Source: Chitinimonas viridis (GTDB lineage Bacteria; Pseudomonadota; Gammaproteobacteria; Burkholderiales; Chitinimonadaceae). Taken from it: a DNA stretch of 64,000 nt. The stretch covers positions 1,031,143-1,095,142 of the forward strand of contig NZ_JAUFPU010000018.1 in the NCBI RefSeq assembly GCF_030409555.1, in the 5' to 3' direction. The notes beneath the pieces were generated by a model. It was not told where the DNA came from. It worked only from the letters and a program-made list of their open reading frames with translations, and did no database searches. A program made the translations under genes and the position numbers. Shown in pieces: positions 1 to 8,167 of the stretch (its first letter is position 1; every line of letters begins with the position of its first letter).

Positions 1-371
1 TGGACGAAGGCGACAAGCAATTCGATAAGGGCCGCTTCGACGCTGCCCTGGCCAAGTACGAAGAGGCCCGCGCCCTCTTGCCCAGCGATCTGGAACGCTG
101 GGAAGCCAGTACCTGGGTGCTGGCTGCCATAGGCGACGCCTGCTTCTTGATGGGCGAGCACGACCGTGGCCAGCAGGCGCTGGCACAGGCATCGGAGTGT
201 CCGGAAGGGTCAACCAACCCGTTTATCCAGCTGCGCCTGGGCCAGTGCGAGTTTGAACTGGGCCGGCTGGACCAGGCCGTAGTCGCGCTGAGCCTGGCCT
301 ATGCCACCGGTGGCGAAGAAGTATTCGAGGATGAAGACGCCAAGTATCGGGCCTGCGTGCACCAGCGTTAA
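1..371 (+). CDS. TPR-repeat protein, C-terminal part (5' end outside window)
   Basis: The reading frame is open from the first base to the TAA at 369-371, so only the last ~122 residues are visible. They form helix pairs typical of tetratricopeptide repeats: a first repeat ending in ALAKYEEARALLPSD, a second around AAIGDACFLMGEHDRGQQAL, and a third around LRLGQCEFELGRLDQAVVAL. The acidic tail (GGEEVFEDEDAKY) resembles small TPR proteins that I associate, from memory, with polymorphic-toxin immunity neighbourhoods; that is only a suggestion because the upstream gene is not in view. The role is otherwise protein-protein binding. A strong terminator follows about 110 bases downstream. Confidence 0.7.
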   Translation, partial: DEGDKQFDKGRFDAALAKYEEARALLPSDLERWEASTWVLAAIGDACFLMGEHDRGQQALAQASECPEGSTNPFIQLRLGQCEFELGRLDQAVVALSLAYATGGEEVFEDEDAKYRACVHQR

Positions 372-482
372 TCAAGTAGGCCGAATGCGCGGCGGCGCTT
401 GCCTGGCCGCGCCGGGTACAGCCCCGGCGACTTCCAACTATCTGTCTGCCCTGCCCCGCATGATTGGCGGTCGGGAAAAGCA

Positions 483-510
483 AAACAGCCCGGCTTGAGC
501 CGGGCTGTTT
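483..510. terminator. bidirectional intrinsic terminator
   Basis: A perfect 13-bp inverted repeat (483-495 and 498-510) with a 2-base centre has an A-rich 5' edge and a T-rich 3' edge. It lies between the convergent TPR gene and the leucine dehydrogenase family gene and can serve both. Confidence 0.85.
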
Positions 511-554
511 CACGTGGAGCCCTGGCTGTTGCGGCCAGGGCTGCACCATCATGC

Positions 555-1586
555 TCAACGCTTGAAGCGCAACTCCGCTACGCGGTCGGCTTCCACGCTG
601 GTGGCGACGCCTTCGCGGGCAGCGCGCTCAAAGATCTCGGTGAGCGTGTCGCCGATGCGGCGTACATGGGCTTCCACTTCGTTCTCGGGCTTCTTCAGGT
701 GCTCGTAGCAGACCTTGATGATGCCGCCAGCGTTGATGACGAAGTCGGGCACGTAGAGTATGCCCTTCTGGCGCAGGAACTCACCGATGTCGGCAGTAGC
801 CAGCTGGTTGTTGGCGCCGCCGGCCACGATCTTGACCTTGAGGCGGCCCAGGGTGTTGGGGTTCAGCGTGGCGCCCAGGGCGCAGGGGGCGTAGATATCG
901 GCTTCCACGTCGTAGATGCTGTCCACCGGCACAACTTCGGCGCCCAGCTCGGTACGGGCACGTTCCAGCGCTGCCTGGTCGATGTCGGTGACAATCAGCC
1001 TGGCGCCGGCCTGGCGCAGGCGGCGGGCATAGTCGAAGCCAACATTGCCCAGACCTTGCAGGGCCACGACCAGGCCTTCCATGGAGTCACGCTTGAGGTG
1101 GTACTTCACGGCAGCCTGTGCGCCGACAAAGCAGCCCAGGGCGGTAAAGGGCGACGGATCACCAGTCTCGCCCAGGCCGGCCACATGGCGGGTCTTGCGG
1201 GCCACATGGGCCATGTCGTCGGTATTGGTGCCCACGTCTTCGGCCGTCACATAGCGGCCGCCCAGGCGCTCCAGGGCCTCACCCAGCGCTTCGAACAGCG
1301 CAGGGGTCTTGTCGGTCTTGGGGTTGGCGATGATCACGCTCTTGCCGCCGCCGATGGGCAGGCCGGCAACGGCGTTCTTGTAGGTCATGCCGCGCGACAG
1401 GCGCAGCACATCGGTAACGGCGTCGGCTTCGCTGGCGTAGTTCCACATCCGGCAGCCGCCCATGGCGGGGCCCAGGTTGGTATTGTGGACAGCCAGGATG
1501 GCCTTGAGGCCCGACTTGGGCTCGGACACGAACACCACTTGCTCGTGGTTGTCGAAGTTGGGTTCGCTGAATACAAATGCGGTCAT
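555..1586 (-). CDS. Leucine dehydrogenase family (Glu/Leu/Phe/Val dehydrogenase)
   Basis: The 343-residue product is a full-length NAD-dependent amino-acid dehydrogenase of the leucine/valine/phenylalanine type, which oxidatively deaminates branched-chain amino acids to 2-oxo acids plus ammonia. Visible signatures are MGGCRMW near residue 42, the substrate-binding Lys of MTYK (K70), the glycine-rich PIGGGKS with the catalytic Lys (K82), and a Rossmann segment GLGNVGFDYARRL. The ATG at 1586 was chosen because a GGAG Shine-Dalgarno lies just upstream and the protein then begins where the family does; the frame stays open 90 codons further up without family similarity. Exact substrate preference cannot be read from the sequence. 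It is monocistronic, ending at a shared terminator. Confidence 0.9.
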   Translation of the reverse strand: MTAFVFSEPNFDNHEQVVFVSEPKSGLKAILAVHNTNLGPAMGGCRMWNYASEADAVTDVLRLSRGMTYKNAVAGLPIGGGKSVIIANPKTDKTPALFEALGEALERLGGRYVTAEDVGTNTDDMAHVARKTRHVAGLGETGDPSPFTALGCFVGAQAAVKYHLKRDSMEGLVVALQGLGNVGFDYARRLRQAGARLIVTDIDQAALERARTELGAEVVPVDSIYDVEADIYAPCALGATLNPNTLGRLKVKIVAGGANNQLATADIGEFLRQKGILYVPDFVINAGGIIKVCYEHLKKPENEVEAHVRRIGDTLTEIFERAAREGVATSVEADRVAELRFKR

Positions 1587-2333
1587 GCTTTTGGCTCCGC
1601 GCGGAATGGCCGGCAACGCAAGCGAGAAGGCTTGGTCGGCAGGCTGGGTCCGCAGAAAAATCGTGTTTTTCGGGTCATGCAGCGCGGCGATAGACCACGC
1701 TGCCATGCGGTCGGCAATTGTGTCGCCAACCGAGGCCGAATCGTAATGCGGGATAGCCGTCGTGGCTAGGGTGTGTGCCTGATTTTCAGCAATATAGGAT
1801 GGGCGGTCCCTGCCACTTATGCGTGGCTGGCCTTCATCGACGGTCTCAACCAGCACGGGGGAGTGGATTCTAATAAGGCGAGCGCCTCCCGGTTCAGGTT
1901 GCGCCGACGTTAAGCGCCAGGGTTACCCGGGGCGCCTGCACTGCCCATAATGCCGCGATGACTTGAGTCCATCACAGGCGCTGAAGCCCATTCAGCGAGA
2001 TAACGAGCGCCAGCGAGGCTCCCGCGCGGCGGCGCGGGCGGGGGGTGTGGATTCAATCAAGGGGAGAGCCTACTGGTTCAGGCTGCGCTGACGCTTAGCG
2101 CCAGGGTTCCCCTGGCGCCCGCTCAGGCGTCACGCCCATCGATGCCTCCAGCCCTCGATAGGCTCGCTAACGAGTGCCAGCGAGGCTCCCTCGCGGCGGC
2201 GAGGGCGGGGGGAGTGGATTCTAATAAGGCGAGCGCCTCCCGGTTCAGGTTGCGCAGGCGTTTAGCGCCAGGGTCCCCCTGGCGCCTGCTCCAAGCGTCA
2301 TCACATTACATGCCCCCAACCATATACAGGCGC
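1587..2333. repeat. Intergenic region with three copies of a hairpin repeat
   Basis: No gene is supported here. Roughly 1587-1855 is the promoter region of the leucine dehydrogenase gene. From about 1857 to 2310 there are three related units, each with a conserved stretch around 'ggttcaggctgcgc' followed by a hairpin 'gcgccaggg...ccctggcgc' (about 1914-1935 imperfect, 2098-2118, 2265-2285) and a GC-rich block 'cagcgaggctccc' plus 'gcgggcggggg'. The same family recurs at 8936-9060 (inverted) and 38505-39118. Confidence 0.75.
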
Positions 2334-2960
2334 TCAACCTCGCTTGAACGCCCCCAGCAGCACCCCGGCGGCCACGAAGGCACCACCGGCTGCGCGGTTG
2401 AACCAGCGCATGCGGCCGCTCTGCCGCAGCCAGCTGGCCAGGCGGGCGCCACCGCCGGCATACACACACATCCAGCCTGTCTCTATCAGCACAAAGGTCA
2501 GCAACAACAGGCTGGCCTGGCCGGCCATGGGTTGCTTGGCGTCGATGAACTGGGGAAAGAACGCCACCCCGAACAGGATGGCCTTGGGGTTGGAGAGGGC
2601 GATCAGCACGCCGATGCGAAAGCGCGCCCAGGCGCTGTCGGCATCGGGCCGGCCCTCGGTTTCCAGGCCATCGGCACTGGCACGCCAGGTCTTGATGCCC
2701 AGGTAGATCAAATAGGCCGCCCCCACGTACTTGATGATGTCGAAAGCATGGCTGGAGGCCAGCAGCACCGCGCCCAGGCCGCCCAGCGAGATGGACAATA
2801 TGACAGCCAGGCCGGCCAGCAGGCCCAGCATGGTGCTGCTGGCGGTACGGCCCAGGCCATGGTGTATGCCGTGGGTCATGGCCAGCAACATATTGGGGCC
2901 GGGCGTGCCCGATATGACGAAGACGGCGCCGACATAGGCGAGCCAGAGTTGGAGGGACAT
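2334..2960 (-). CDS. LysE/RhtB family amino-acid exporter
   Basis: The 208-residue hydrophobic protein has the LysE-type layout of about six membrane helices and the family signature near its N-terminus (residues ~16-25, ISGTPGPNML) plus the conserved SNPKAILF motif around residue 130. Members export amino acids or derivatives such as homoserine, threonine or lysine by proton-coupled antiport in the inner membrane. The ATG at 2960 is preceded by GAGCGGAG-like sequence and gives the usual family length; an upstream in-frame extension of 40 codons lacks similarity. The gene stands alone and is divergent from the secreted protein at 3139. The substrate is not predictable. Confidence 0.88.
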   Translation of the reverse strand: MSLQLWLAYVGAVFVISGTPGPNMLLAMTHGIHHGLGRTASSTMLGLLAGLAVILSISLGGLGAVLLASSHAFDIIKYVGAAYLIYLGIKTWRASADGLETEGRPDADSAWARFRIGVLIALSNPKAILFGVAFFPQFIDAKQPMAGQASLLLLTFVLIETGWMCVYAGGGARLASWLRQSGRMRWFNRAAGGAFVAAGVLLGAFKRG

Positions 2961-3138
2961 GACAGCCTGCCTGTAGCGTGAGCGGAGAGTAGGACGCATG
3001 CTAACGCCTACGGCCAGGTCGGGCAAAATCCCGGTTTTATCGTAAGCTTGCCGGTATCCATCGCAGCCTGTCTCCTCCATGCGTCTGACCTTACCTAGAG
3101 TCCCTCCTGTGCTTCATCAACTCACGGGAGATCCCATC

Positions 3139-3741
3139 ATGCAAATCAAGGCTTTGTTGTTGTCGGTTGCTGTCGCTGGCGCATTGAATGTACCGCTCGC
3201 GGCTGCAGAACGGCCCGGCGTACCCGCCGGCTGGAGTGCTGCTGGCCAGGTCGGCAAGCAGTTCGAGGTAGGGTATGACGAGCAGGAGGGGGCGGTTTAC
3301 CTGCGCTCGCTGGGCGAGCCGGGCGAGCAACTGGGCGGCCTGACCCAGACCATCGATGCCAAGCCCTATCTCAGGCAGACCCTGATGCTGAGCGCCGAGG
3401 TCAAGACGGAAGACCCGAAAGTGCGGGCGGAACTGTTCATGCGGACGGTAGGCGCCAAGCCGGGAGCACAGGGGGGTGAGTCGGTGAATTCCGGCGCAGG
3501 TTGGAATGCCGGCAAGGAATGGACCGAAACCAAGGTGCAGGTGGGCGGCATGGTGGACGAGCAGACCCGCTCGCTGGATTTTGGGCTGGTGCTGCAGGGC
3601 AAGGGCAAGGTCTGGATACGCAATGTCCGCCTGGTGCCGCTCGGCCCGGTGGTGGTGCAGGCCAGCAATATGCCGCTGCACATGGCCATTGATGTTGCAC
3701 CCAGCGTGGGCCGCCCAGTGAATCTGACGCTGCGGCCATGA
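3139..3741 (+). CDS. Secreted jelly-roll-like protein of a LytS/LytTR operon
   Basis: The 200-residue product has a signal peptide (MQIKALLL...AAA, cleavage near residue 22) and a beta-rich body. The pattern of 'yLRQTLMLSAEVKTED', a middle 'WTETKVQVGGMVDE' and 'GLVLQGKGKVWIRNVRL' resembles the carbohydrate-binding-like jelly-roll domain often attached to AraC-type regulators and secreted enzymes; this is recognition of a fold pattern, not a database hit. Its stop codon overlaps the start of the kinase gene (ATGA), so it is translationally coupled to a two-component system and may be a periplasmic ligand-binding partner. Start chosen by GGGAG at 3126-3130 and the signal peptide. Confidence 0.7.
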   Translation: MQIKALLLSVAVAGALNVPLAAAERPGVPAGWSAAGQVGKQFEVGYDEQEGAVYLRSLGEPGEQLGGLTQTIDAKPYLRQTLMLSAEVKTEDPKVRAELFMRTVGAKPGAQGGESVNSGAGWNAGKEWTETKVQVGGMVDEQTRSLDFGLVLQGKGKVWIRNVRLVPLGPVVVQASNMPLHMAIDVAPSVGRPVNLTLRP

Positions 3742-4766
3742 TCCATCATCCCTATGCGCCGTTCACTGCGGCGGCCAGCCTGGCAGCGCTGCTGATGGCG
3801 CTGCTGGCATACGCACTGGCCTGGTTCTGGCCGGCGGGCTTCTCCGCCGATCTGGCGGCATTGCTGCTGGCCTATGCGCTGGCGCTGGGCGTGCTGCAAC
3901 TGGCGCGTCGCTGGCCGGCCCCTGCCGTCATGCTGGTGGCACTGGCGGCGGCGCTGGGCCTGGGTGCCTGGGTAGGCGGGTTGGTGGCGGAATATTTGCG
4001 CCAGCACGCCCTACTGGCATCCCGCCCACCCGGGCGCAGCCAGGTGTATGCGCTGCTTGCGCTGTGCCTGTTGCTGCTGCCCGGTGTGGTAAGGCGCTGG
4101 CAGCGCTGGCGTGAAGAGGCGCTGCTGGCAGCCCAGGCCGAGCGCCATGCCGCCGAGCGCACGCTGCTGGAGGCACAGCTGGCCGCGCTGCAAGGCCAGA
4201 TAGAGCCGCACTTTCTGTTCAACACTCTGGCCAATGTGCAATACCTGCTGCGGCGCGATGCGCCACTGGCAGATCAGATGCTGGCCAGGCTGCTGGCCTA
4301 CCTGCGGGCGACGCTGCCCGAAATTCGCCAGGTGGAGGTCAGGCTGGGGGAGGAGCTGGAACGGGTGCGTGCCTACCTCGATATCATGCAGATACGCATG
4401 GGTGAGCGGCTGGCCTTTCAGATCGCCTGCCCGCCGGAGCTGGAAGCGGCGCAGCTGCCGCCGCTGGCGCTGGCCACCCTGGTGGAGAACGCGCTCAAGC
4501 ATGGCCTGGAAGGCAAGCCCGGCGGCGGCAGTGTGACGATTACTGCCGTCCAGGCCGATGCGCAACTGCAATTGAGCGTGGCGGACAATGGCCTGGGTTT
4601 TCATGAGACCGGGTCGCGCCATGGTGGTGTGGGCTTGCGCAACCTGCGGCAAAGGCTGCTTGCACTATATGGCGCCCAGGGGGAGTTGGTGCTGGAAGCC
4701 AGGCCCGAAGGCGGTGTGCTGGCGACCCTATGCCTGCCCCTGGTCCATGCCAAGGATGGCGTATGA
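3738..4766 (+). CDS. LytS/YehU-type sensor histidine kinase
   Basis: This 342-residue inner-membrane kinase has about four N-terminal transmembrane helices (residues 10-115), a short coiled linker (125-150), and a His_kinase domain with the phosphoacceptor motif QIEPHFLFNTLANVQ (H158) followed by an HATPase domain with the N-box LVENALKHG and G-box DNGLGF. It has no recognisable extracytoplasmic sensor of its own beyond short loops. It overlaps by four bases with the secreted protein upstream and by four with the response regulator downstream, making one operon. The stimulus is unknown; the coupled secreted protein is a candidate sensor component. Confidence 0.92.
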   Translation: MIHHPYAPFTAAASLAALLMALLAYALAWFWPAGFSADLAALLLAYALALGVLQLARRWPAPAVMLVALAAALGLGAWVGGLVAEYLRQHALLASRPPGRSQVYALLALCLLLLPGVVRRWQRWREEALLAAQAERHAAERTLLEAQLAALQGQIEPHFLFNTLANVQYLLRRDAPLADQMLARLLAYLRATLPEIRQVEVRLGEELERVRAYLDIMQIRMGERLAFQIACPPELEAAQLPPLALATLVENALKHGLEGKPGGGSVTITAVQADAQLQLSVADNGLGFHETGSRHGGVGLRNLRQRLLALYGAQGELVLEARPEGGVLATLCLPLVHAKDGV

Positions 4767-5491
4767 AAGCCAGGGCGATCATTGCCGAGGACGAGCCACT
4801 GCTGCGCGCAAGGCTGCGGGAAGCGTTGGCCGCGCTGTGGCCGGACCTGGAAATCGTGGCGGAAGCCGAGGACGGCCTGGCCGCCGTGATCGCACTCAAT
4901 CAGCTGAGGCCGGATATCGCTTTTCTCGATATACGCATGCCCGGTGCATCCGGCATGGAGGTGGCGCGCTCGGCATCCGGCCTTTGCCATGTGGTGTTTC
5001 TGACCGCTTACGACGATTACGCCATCCAGGCATTTGATGCCGGCGCCGTGGATTACCTGCTCAAGCCGCTGGATCTGGCACGCCTGGCGACGGCGGTGAC
5101 CCGCCTGCAGCAGCGCCTGCTGCAAGCCCCTGCCGACCTATCCCACTTGGCACAGCGGTTGCAGGAGCCGGGCTGGCTGCGCTGGATACATGCGGCCTGC
5201 GGCTTGCAGATGCGCATCATCCCGGTGGAGGAGATTGCCGGCTTTGTGGCGGAGGCCAAATACACCCGCCTGCTGGGTGTCGGCTTTGACGCCCATATCC
5301 GCAAGACCATCAAGGAGCTGGCCGCCAGCCTGGAGCCAGAGCGGTTTTGCCAGATCAGCCGGGGGGCAGTGGTGAACCTGGGGCGGGTGGAAAAACTGAC
5401 GCGTGATGGCAGCGGCGGCATGCGGCTATGGGTGGAAGGGACAGAATTGGTGGTCACCCAGCCCTATCAGCATCTGTTCAAGCAGATGTAG
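4763..5491 (+). CDS. LytTR-family response regulator
   Basis: The 242-residue regulator begins with a CheY-like receiver (acidic pair E9-D10, phosphoacceptor D56 in FLDIRMPG, conserved Lys in YLLKPLD) and ends with a LytTR DNA-binding domain from about residue 140, with the typical 'RFCQISRGAVVNLGRVEKLTRDG' pattern of that domain (residues ~193-215). It is the obvious partner of the preceding kinase, with which it shares an ATGA overlap. LytTR regulators bind paired direct repeats of about 9 bp; I could not assign targets. A terminator follows at 5584. Confidence 0.93.
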   Translation: MKARAIIAEDEPLLRARLREALAALWPDLEIVAEAEDGLAAVIALNQLRPDIAFLDIRMPGASGMEVARSASGLCHVVFLTAYDDYAIQAFDAGAVDYLLKPLDLARLATAVTRLQQRLLQAPADLSHLAQRLQEPGWLRWIHAACGLQMRIIPVEEIAGFVAEAKYTRLLGVGFDAHIRKTIKELAASLEPERFCQISRGAVVNLGRVEKLTRDGSGGMRLWVEGTELVVTQPYQHLFKQM

Positions 5492-5583
5492 CGTCGATGC
5501 ACTGCCGGAGTGCCCATCATGGGCGAGGGACAGTGCAGGCGCCAGTGGACGGGCAAGCAGCCTGAACCTGCAGACCCAAAGAC

Positions 5584-5609
5584 AAAGAGCCGGCATGAGC
5601 CGGCTCTTT
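5584..5609. terminator. bidirectional intrinsic terminator
   Basis: An 11-bp perfect stem (5584-5594 / 5599-5609) with a 4-base loop sits between the convergent LytTR regulator gene and grxD. A-tract and T-tract edges suit termination on both strands. Confidence 0.85.
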
Positions 5610-5630
5610 GCATGGGGGGCAGAACAGCGC

Positions 5631-5945
5631 TTAGCTGGTCAGGCCTTCCAGCAGCTTCTGCAGTTCGCCGCTCTGGTACATCTCGCCCACGATGTCCGAA
5701 CCGCCGACGAATTCGCCACGGATATAGAGCTGGGGGATGGTGGGCCAGTTGGCGAATTCCTTGATGCCCTGGCGGACTTCATCGTCGGTCAGCACATTGA
5801 CGGCAGCAAAATTCACATTGCAGGCCTTGAGTATGCTGACTGCCTTGGCCGAGAAGCCGCACTGCGGGAAGGTGGGCGTCCCCTTCATGTACAGCACGAC
5901 CGGGTTTTCGGTGACGGTTTGGCGGATTTTTTCCTGGGTATCCAT
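5631..5945 (-). CDS. grxD: Monothiol glutaredoxin Grx4
   Basis: The 104-residue protein is a full-length monothiol glutaredoxin. The CGFS active site is visible as FPQCGFSAKA (about residues 26-35), with the GSH-binding NWPTIPQLYI and GGSDI motifs following. Proteins of this family bind a [2Fe-2S] cluster as a glutathione-coordinated dimer and carry clusters to BolA or recipient apoproteins in the cytoplasm; they show little disulfide reductase activity. The gene is monocistronic, convergent with the LytTR operon. Confidence 0.96.
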   Translation of the reverse strand: MDTQEKIRQTVTENPVVLYMKGTPTFPQCGFSAKAVSILKACNVNFAAVNVLTDDEVRQGIKEFANWPTIPQLYIRGEFVGGSDIVGEMYQSGELQKLLEGLTS

Positions 5946-6050
5946 GACACTCCTCGCAGGCCATCGGGCGGCCGGTTGCGTAATAGCTGATTAATTCAGT
6001 CGGGAATTTTACGCGGTGGCTGGTGTGGCCGGCAAGCCTGCTGAGCGGTT

Positions 6051-6569
6051 TCAGTCAAACAGCGCCAGGTTGCTGCCCGGCTGCGGCTTGTGCTGGCGCT
6101 CGAACGCCAGCAAGGCCTGCTTGCGTGGCAGGCCGCCGGCGTAGCCGGTCAGCGAGCCATCACCGCCGATGACGCGGTGACAGGGCACGATCAGGCCGAT
6201 GGGGTTGGTGGCGTTGGCACGCCCCACCGCACGGGCGGCACCGGGCTGGCCCAGGGCCTGCGCCAGCTCACCATAACTGATCGTCTCGCCATAGGGTATC
6301 TGTACCAGGGCCGCCCAGACTGCGTGCTGGAAAGGCGTGCCGCTGGGCGCCAGCGGCAGCGTGAACTGCTGCCGGGTGCCTGCCAGGTATTCGCGCAACT
6401 GGGCCATCACCGCCGCCAGGCGGGGGGCGTCGTGCCGTGCGCCTGCGGCAACGGCCGTGGCTTCGGCATGGTCGAAGAAGCTCATGCTCAGCAAGCCACC
6501 CTGGCCGTTGACCTGCGCCACCATGCGGCCGAAGGGCGAGTCCATGGCGTCCCAATAGCGGTCGCTCAT
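6051..6569 (-). CDS. ogt: Methylated-DNA-protein-cysteine methyltransferase
   Basis: The 172-residue suicide enzyme removes alkyl groups from O6-methylguanine or O4-methylthymine in DNA. It carries the acceptor-cysteine motif IVPCHRVIG (C130) and the preceding helix-turn-helix with YGELAQALG and the Arg-finger region AVGRANATNP. A strong AGGAGG-type ribosome site precedes the ATG at 6569, and the start overlaps the stop of the upstream ada-alkA gene (ATGA). It therefore supplies in trans the methyltransferase domain that the neighbouring Ada-type protein lacks. Confidence 0.95.
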   Translation of the reverse strand: MSDRYWDAMDSPFGRMVAQVNGQGGLLSMSFFDHAEATAVAAGARHDAPRLAAVMAQLREYLAGTRQQFTLPLAPSGTPFQHAVWAALVQIPYGETISYGELAQALGQPGAARAVGRANATNPIGLIVPCHRVIGGDGSLTGYAGGLPRKQALLAFERQHKPQPGSNLALFD

Positions 6570-8008
6570 GCTGCCTCCTCGCTGGCCAGGGGTTTGAGGC
6601 TGGCCCACAGGCGGGCGGTGGCCAGGCTGCGATGCGGGGCGTAGCAGGCCATCAGCGCCTGGGTCTGGGCGGCATCGGGCCGTTGTGGCAGGGCAAACTG
6701 GCGCTGCAGGGCGGCGACCAGGCCGGCGTCGCCCACCGGCACGCAGTCGGCAAAACCTGCCCCCCGCAGCAGCGTGTATTGCGCCGTCCAGGGGCCAATA
6801 CCGCGCAGGGCGGTGAGTCGCCGCAAGGCGGCCGGTGCCGATTGATACGGCAGTTGCTCGATATCGATGCCATGCTCGACCAGATGCCGGGCCGTGTCGA
6901 CCAGATAGCTGGCCTTGGAGCGGGAAAACTTGCGCTCGCACAGCAAGGCCGGGTCCAGCGCCGCCACGGCAGCAGGGCTGGGATGGGCCTGCATGCCTTC
7001 GCCGGCATCAGCGCCCGCCAGCAGGATGACCTGCCGGCGCAGCTGGCCGGCAAACGTCAGGTTCACCTGCTGGCCGACTATGGCCCACACCAGGGCCTCC
7101 CACACGCTGGCACTGAGCGGGAACACCAAGCCCGGTTGGCTGGCCTGCAGTTGCAAGGCTTGCGGGTCGCTCAGGGTTTCTTCCTGCGGGCGCCATAGAC
7201 CCAGGCAGCGCAGTGCGGCTTGGTGGGCGGCCGCCATGGTGGCCGGCACCAGCCTTTGTTCGCTGGCGACTTCGCAATGGGCCTGGCCCGGCACCAGGGT
7301 CAGGCTCAGCCGGATGGCCTGCCCCTGGACCAGCATGGCCTTGCAGAGGTGGTTGCCACTGCGCCGCTCGGCGGGGCCGTCAGGGTCGCGGCCCAGGTAG
7401 GCCAGCACCTCTGCGCTGCGGTAAGCCTGCGGCAGGCGCAGGGTGAAGCGGCTGCCGGCCAGCATGCTGCGGTAGCCGCCCGGTGTCATGCCTTGCTCGG
7501 CCAGGAACTGGCGGTGGAAGGTGGCTTCACTGCGATAGCCCACGGCGTAGGCGATATCGGCGATGGCGGCGTCGGACGCTTGCAGGTGTCTGAGGGTGGC
7601 CAGCTGGCGGGCATGGCGCAGCAGGGCTGCCGGGCTGGTATGGCCATGCTCACGGCAAAGGGTGCCGAGCTTGGTACGGGATACCCCGGCCAGGCGGGCC
7701 AGTGCAGCCGGGTCGGCCACTTCGCTGCAGTCGGCCAGCAGGCGAGTCTGCAAGCCTTCATAGATGGCTTCGTCGCTATCCTGGCCCCGGTAGAACAGAT
7801 CGGGCCGGCAGCGCAGGCAGGGGCGCAGTCCGGCAGTACGGGCAGCCGCCTCATCGGCAAAAAAGCGCACATTCGCCAGCTTGGGCTTGCGCGCAGGGCA
7901 GGATGGCAGGCAATAGATGCCCGTGGTCAGCACCCCTGTCAGAAAACGGCCGTTGTAGCGGACATCGCGGTCCAGTATGCGCTGGTAGCGCTCGGTATCG
8001 GTAACCAT
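6566..8008 (-). CDS. Ada/AraC regulator fused to AlkA glycosylase
   Basis: The 480-residue protein joins an Ada metal-binding domain (Cys33, Cys37, Cys64, Cys67; Cys33 aligns with the methyl-phosphotriester acceptor of E. coli Ada), an AraC-type HTH pair (~residues 85-185), an AlkA N-terminal domain (~190-300) and an HhH-GPD glycosylase domain with LRGIGPWTAQY and the catalytic Asp (D427). It should sense DNA methylation through the zinc-bound cysteine, activate transcription, and excise 3-methyladenine and related bases. It lacks the O6-methylguanine transferase domain of classical Ada, which is encoded by the overlapping ogt gene downstream. Autoregulation is likely by analogy; no operator was identified. 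Confidence 0.93.
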   Translation of the reverse strand: MVTDTERYQRILDRDVRYNGRFLTGVLTTGIYCLPSCPARKPKLANVRFFADEAAARTAGLRPCLRCRPDLFYRGQDSDEAIYEGLQTRLLADCSEVADPAALARLAGVSRTKLGTLCREHGHTSPAALLRHARQLATLRHLQASDAAIADIAYAVGYRSEATFHRQFLAEQGMTPGGYRSMLAGSRFTLRLPQAYRSAEVLAYLGRDPDGPAERRSGNHLCKAMLVQGQAIRLSLTLVPGQAHCEVASEQRLVPATMAAAHQAALRCLGLWRPQEETLSDPQALQLQASQPGLVFPLSASVWEALVWAIVGQQVNLTFAGQLRRQVILLAGADAGEGMQAHPSPAAVAALDPALLCERKFSRSKASYLVDTARHLVEHGIDIEQLPYQSAPAALRRLTALRGIGPWTAQYTLLRGAGFADCVPVGDAGLVAALQRQFALPQRPDAAQTQALMACYAPHRSLATARLWASLKPLASEEAA

Positions 8009-8167
8009 GGCGGCAGTCTAGCGCGAGCTGGGGGTTTGCGACTGTCATCGCTGACGCTGGAATTGGCGGTAGCCAGATCGGCTGCAATCAGTTCAGTTTG
8101 CGTTAACCCGATCAGGCGCTCAATGCCGTTCAAGGTACTACAACCCCGAACGGCCAAGGAGGCTGAA

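Noticed and set aside
399-1769. 456-codon plus-strand frame across the leucine dehydrogenase gene
   Set aside because: It is antisense to a strongly supported gene, shows no domain pattern and is the usual high-GC shadow frame.
1857-2310. Repeat cluster considered as a CRISPR array
   Set aside because: Units are long, GC-rich, contain hairpins and lack unique spacers of constant length; the family is dispersed and occurs in both orientations.
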